Assembly: GCA_036245805.1 (NCBI GenBank)
Contig: BTRK01000003.1
Coordinates: 13,184,464-13,248,463 of the forward strand
Origin: Pristionchus mayeri
Taxonomy: Eukaryota > Nematoda > Chromadorea > Rhabditida > Neodiplogasteridae
Reading direction: 5' to 3'
DNA: 64,000 nt
A program made the position numbers and the translations under genes. This document shows positions 62,625 to 64,000 of this stretch, piece after piece. Within the stretch, counting starts at the first letter, position 1. The number at the start of each line of letters is the position of its first letter. The notes beneath the pieces were generated by a model that searched no databases, had not been told where the DNA came from, and saw only the letters and a program-made list of their open reading frames with translations.

Positions 62625-62800
62625 AGTAAATGCAAACGCGCGCCCGGTTGGAATATGTTTCACCTAGGGACGCACTCTCTTCAAGTCGCATGCTATCTCG
62701 CCCCCCTTCCCTGAGCTTTCCCTGATCTGTCTCCCAGCCAACTAGCTATAGCTCTGTTCGGAATGGAGATATCAATGTGAAAATTTCGGAACCTTCTTAT
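62625..62800. repeat. Dispersed repeat copy 2 (partner at 58,040)
   Basis: See the 58,040 entry. This copy lies about 275 bases upstream of the F-box-like gene and is in the same orientation as the first. Confidence 0.55.
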
Positions 62801-63074
62801 CGTTGTGGAGTAAACTAAAAAAAATTGAGTTTACTCCTCTTTTAAAGGCGCGAAAGCGAAAAGATTCCCCGTAAGATATTGTACGCATTATTGGCAGCAT
62901 CCCAAGTTGGCTCTTCAAACGTTCACGCTCCAAAGGGTTAGCCCCGTATTATGTGTTTTTTTCCAAACACTCTCGGATATTTTATTTTATTTAAATTGCA
63001 CTGATTCATGTTTTGCTGGTTTTGCGTAATAATGCTGGTGCTTCGTAAAAATTGTCTCTAGTTTCCGAATTAAA

Positions 63075-64000
63075 ATGGATAAGTCTACCAACCTCGGCTC
63101 TCTTGCTCCAGACATCATTAGAAGAGTAATCAGTGAGGCGAATACATCAACGGATTCTCTAAGACTGGTAAGAATATTTTTTTGAAAATTCTGTATTATA
63201 ATTTTTATAACTTTAATTGAAACACTATACCAGATCTCTCCACTCTGGAATGATCTGGCACTAGAGTATCTGGCCACTCCCCGGCTTGGAACTCTAGACC
63301 GACTGAATCTCTGCGCGAGGTTCATCCCGTATGATGAGGATGAACAGCGCGATAAACGATCCTGGAGAGGCGAACGCTTACAAATCACGGCGTGCTTACC
63401 GATTCATATATCCTCTCAAGTTGGCCTGGGCAAATGGCTGAGCTTCCATCATAAAATTTACAATACAGTTGGTTTTGTTGGCATAATCTCGTACATCTGC
63501 GAATCCATTTGAAAACAATTGCTGGGTTAGCAGTCAGCTGCTATCACCGAGGCCCGTAGCGTCCGTAGAACGGATAGGACGAGGAAGCAATGCCAATTTA
63601 TCCCTGAAGGAAGAAGCGTTATGTTTCGCAATCACCATTTCTACCCTGATACCGTTCCTCATGATCGGATACTGCAATGACATGATATCATGGCTTATAT
63701 TTGGTTCTAAGAAGAAGCAAGAGCCCATGTCATTTCCACTCCTAGCGCGATTTATCCCCAAGTTTTCTCGCATCGACACTCTTGATTTGACGGATATTAG
63801 GAAAGAGACATGTCAGAACGGTGATATCTCAAATGTTTTGTCCGAGGCTGTAAAGGAATCTCTTGGAAAGGTTAGGATTAACAAGCTGGAGTTGCGTGAG
63901 GATGAAATCGATGAACATACACAGTTGGTTTTTTACATTTTCGAATTCAAATAATATTTATATATTTCCACCTATATTTTTCAGGAACGGTATAGTCAAT
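63075..64000 (+). CDS. F-box-like protein of a nematode-expanded family, 5' part only
   Basis: Exon 1 (63,075-63,167) begins MDKSTNLGSLAPDIIRRVIS and ends in phase 0 at a GTAAGA donor. Exon 2 from 63,234 reads ISPLWNDLALEYLATPRL. A short N-terminal leucine/proline box followed by 'SLRLISPLWN' is how F-box-type domains look in these families; F-box proteins recruit substrates to SCF ubiquitin ligases. The exon 2 frame stops at ~63,510. A different frame carries on at ~63,540 (RPVASVERIGRGSNANLSL...), then MIGYCNDMISWLIF, DTLDLTDIRKETC and KINKLELRE-like text, reminiscent of leucine-rich ends. A further exon starts at ~63,985 after TTTTCAG and runs off the window. Either an intron near 63,480-63,540 or a frameshift joins the two parts; no junction I tried kept phase. 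Confidence 0.6.

Overview
This is eukaryotic and almost certainly nematode DNA. Genes carry many short introns with GT donors and worm-style TTTCAG acceptors. There is an F-box-like expansion gene, an SLC26/SulP anion transporter, and abundant mariner-type (TA-flanked) elements. A diplogastrid such as Pristionchus is my best guess; that is inference, not proof.

Bases 1-33,298 are one satellite array of a 39-bp unit, about 830 copies, entering from beyond the left edge. It is split at 31,523-32,297 by a 775-bp foldback element with a clean TA target-site duplication. The unit is almost entirely a chain of nGAAn/nTTCn pentamers, the recognition pattern of heat shock factor (HSF), and it is itself a dimer of two related ~20-bp halves. 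The array therefore holds several hundred heat-shock-element-like sites at fixed spacing. Very long open frames on both strands arise only because 39 is a multiple of 3; I do not call them genes. The array has higher-order structure, including large exact duplications.

Bases 33,300-41,000 are repeat-dense: a 113-120 bp tandem repeat, a CAGA microsatellite with a dispersed tail, a 1.2-kb palindrome, a 0.9-kb element with mariner-like ends, a dead mariner, and a 1.6-kb palindrome. The last two both sit in the first intron of a gene.

Bases 37,674-64,000 are gene-bearing. In order they hold: a ~13-exon multipass membrane protein of unrecognised family (+); a small unrecognised gene (+); a 93-residue secreted protein (-); a 25-exon SLC26/SulP transporter with a C-terminal STAS domain (-); a coiled-coil protein ending in an SH3 domain (+); its decayed tandem paralog, which has lost the SH3 exons (+); a 1.27-kb non-autonomous mariner-type element; and the start of an F-box-like gene running off the right edge (+). 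The neighbours do not form an evident pathway. The clearest relationship is the tandem duplication at 55-61 kb.
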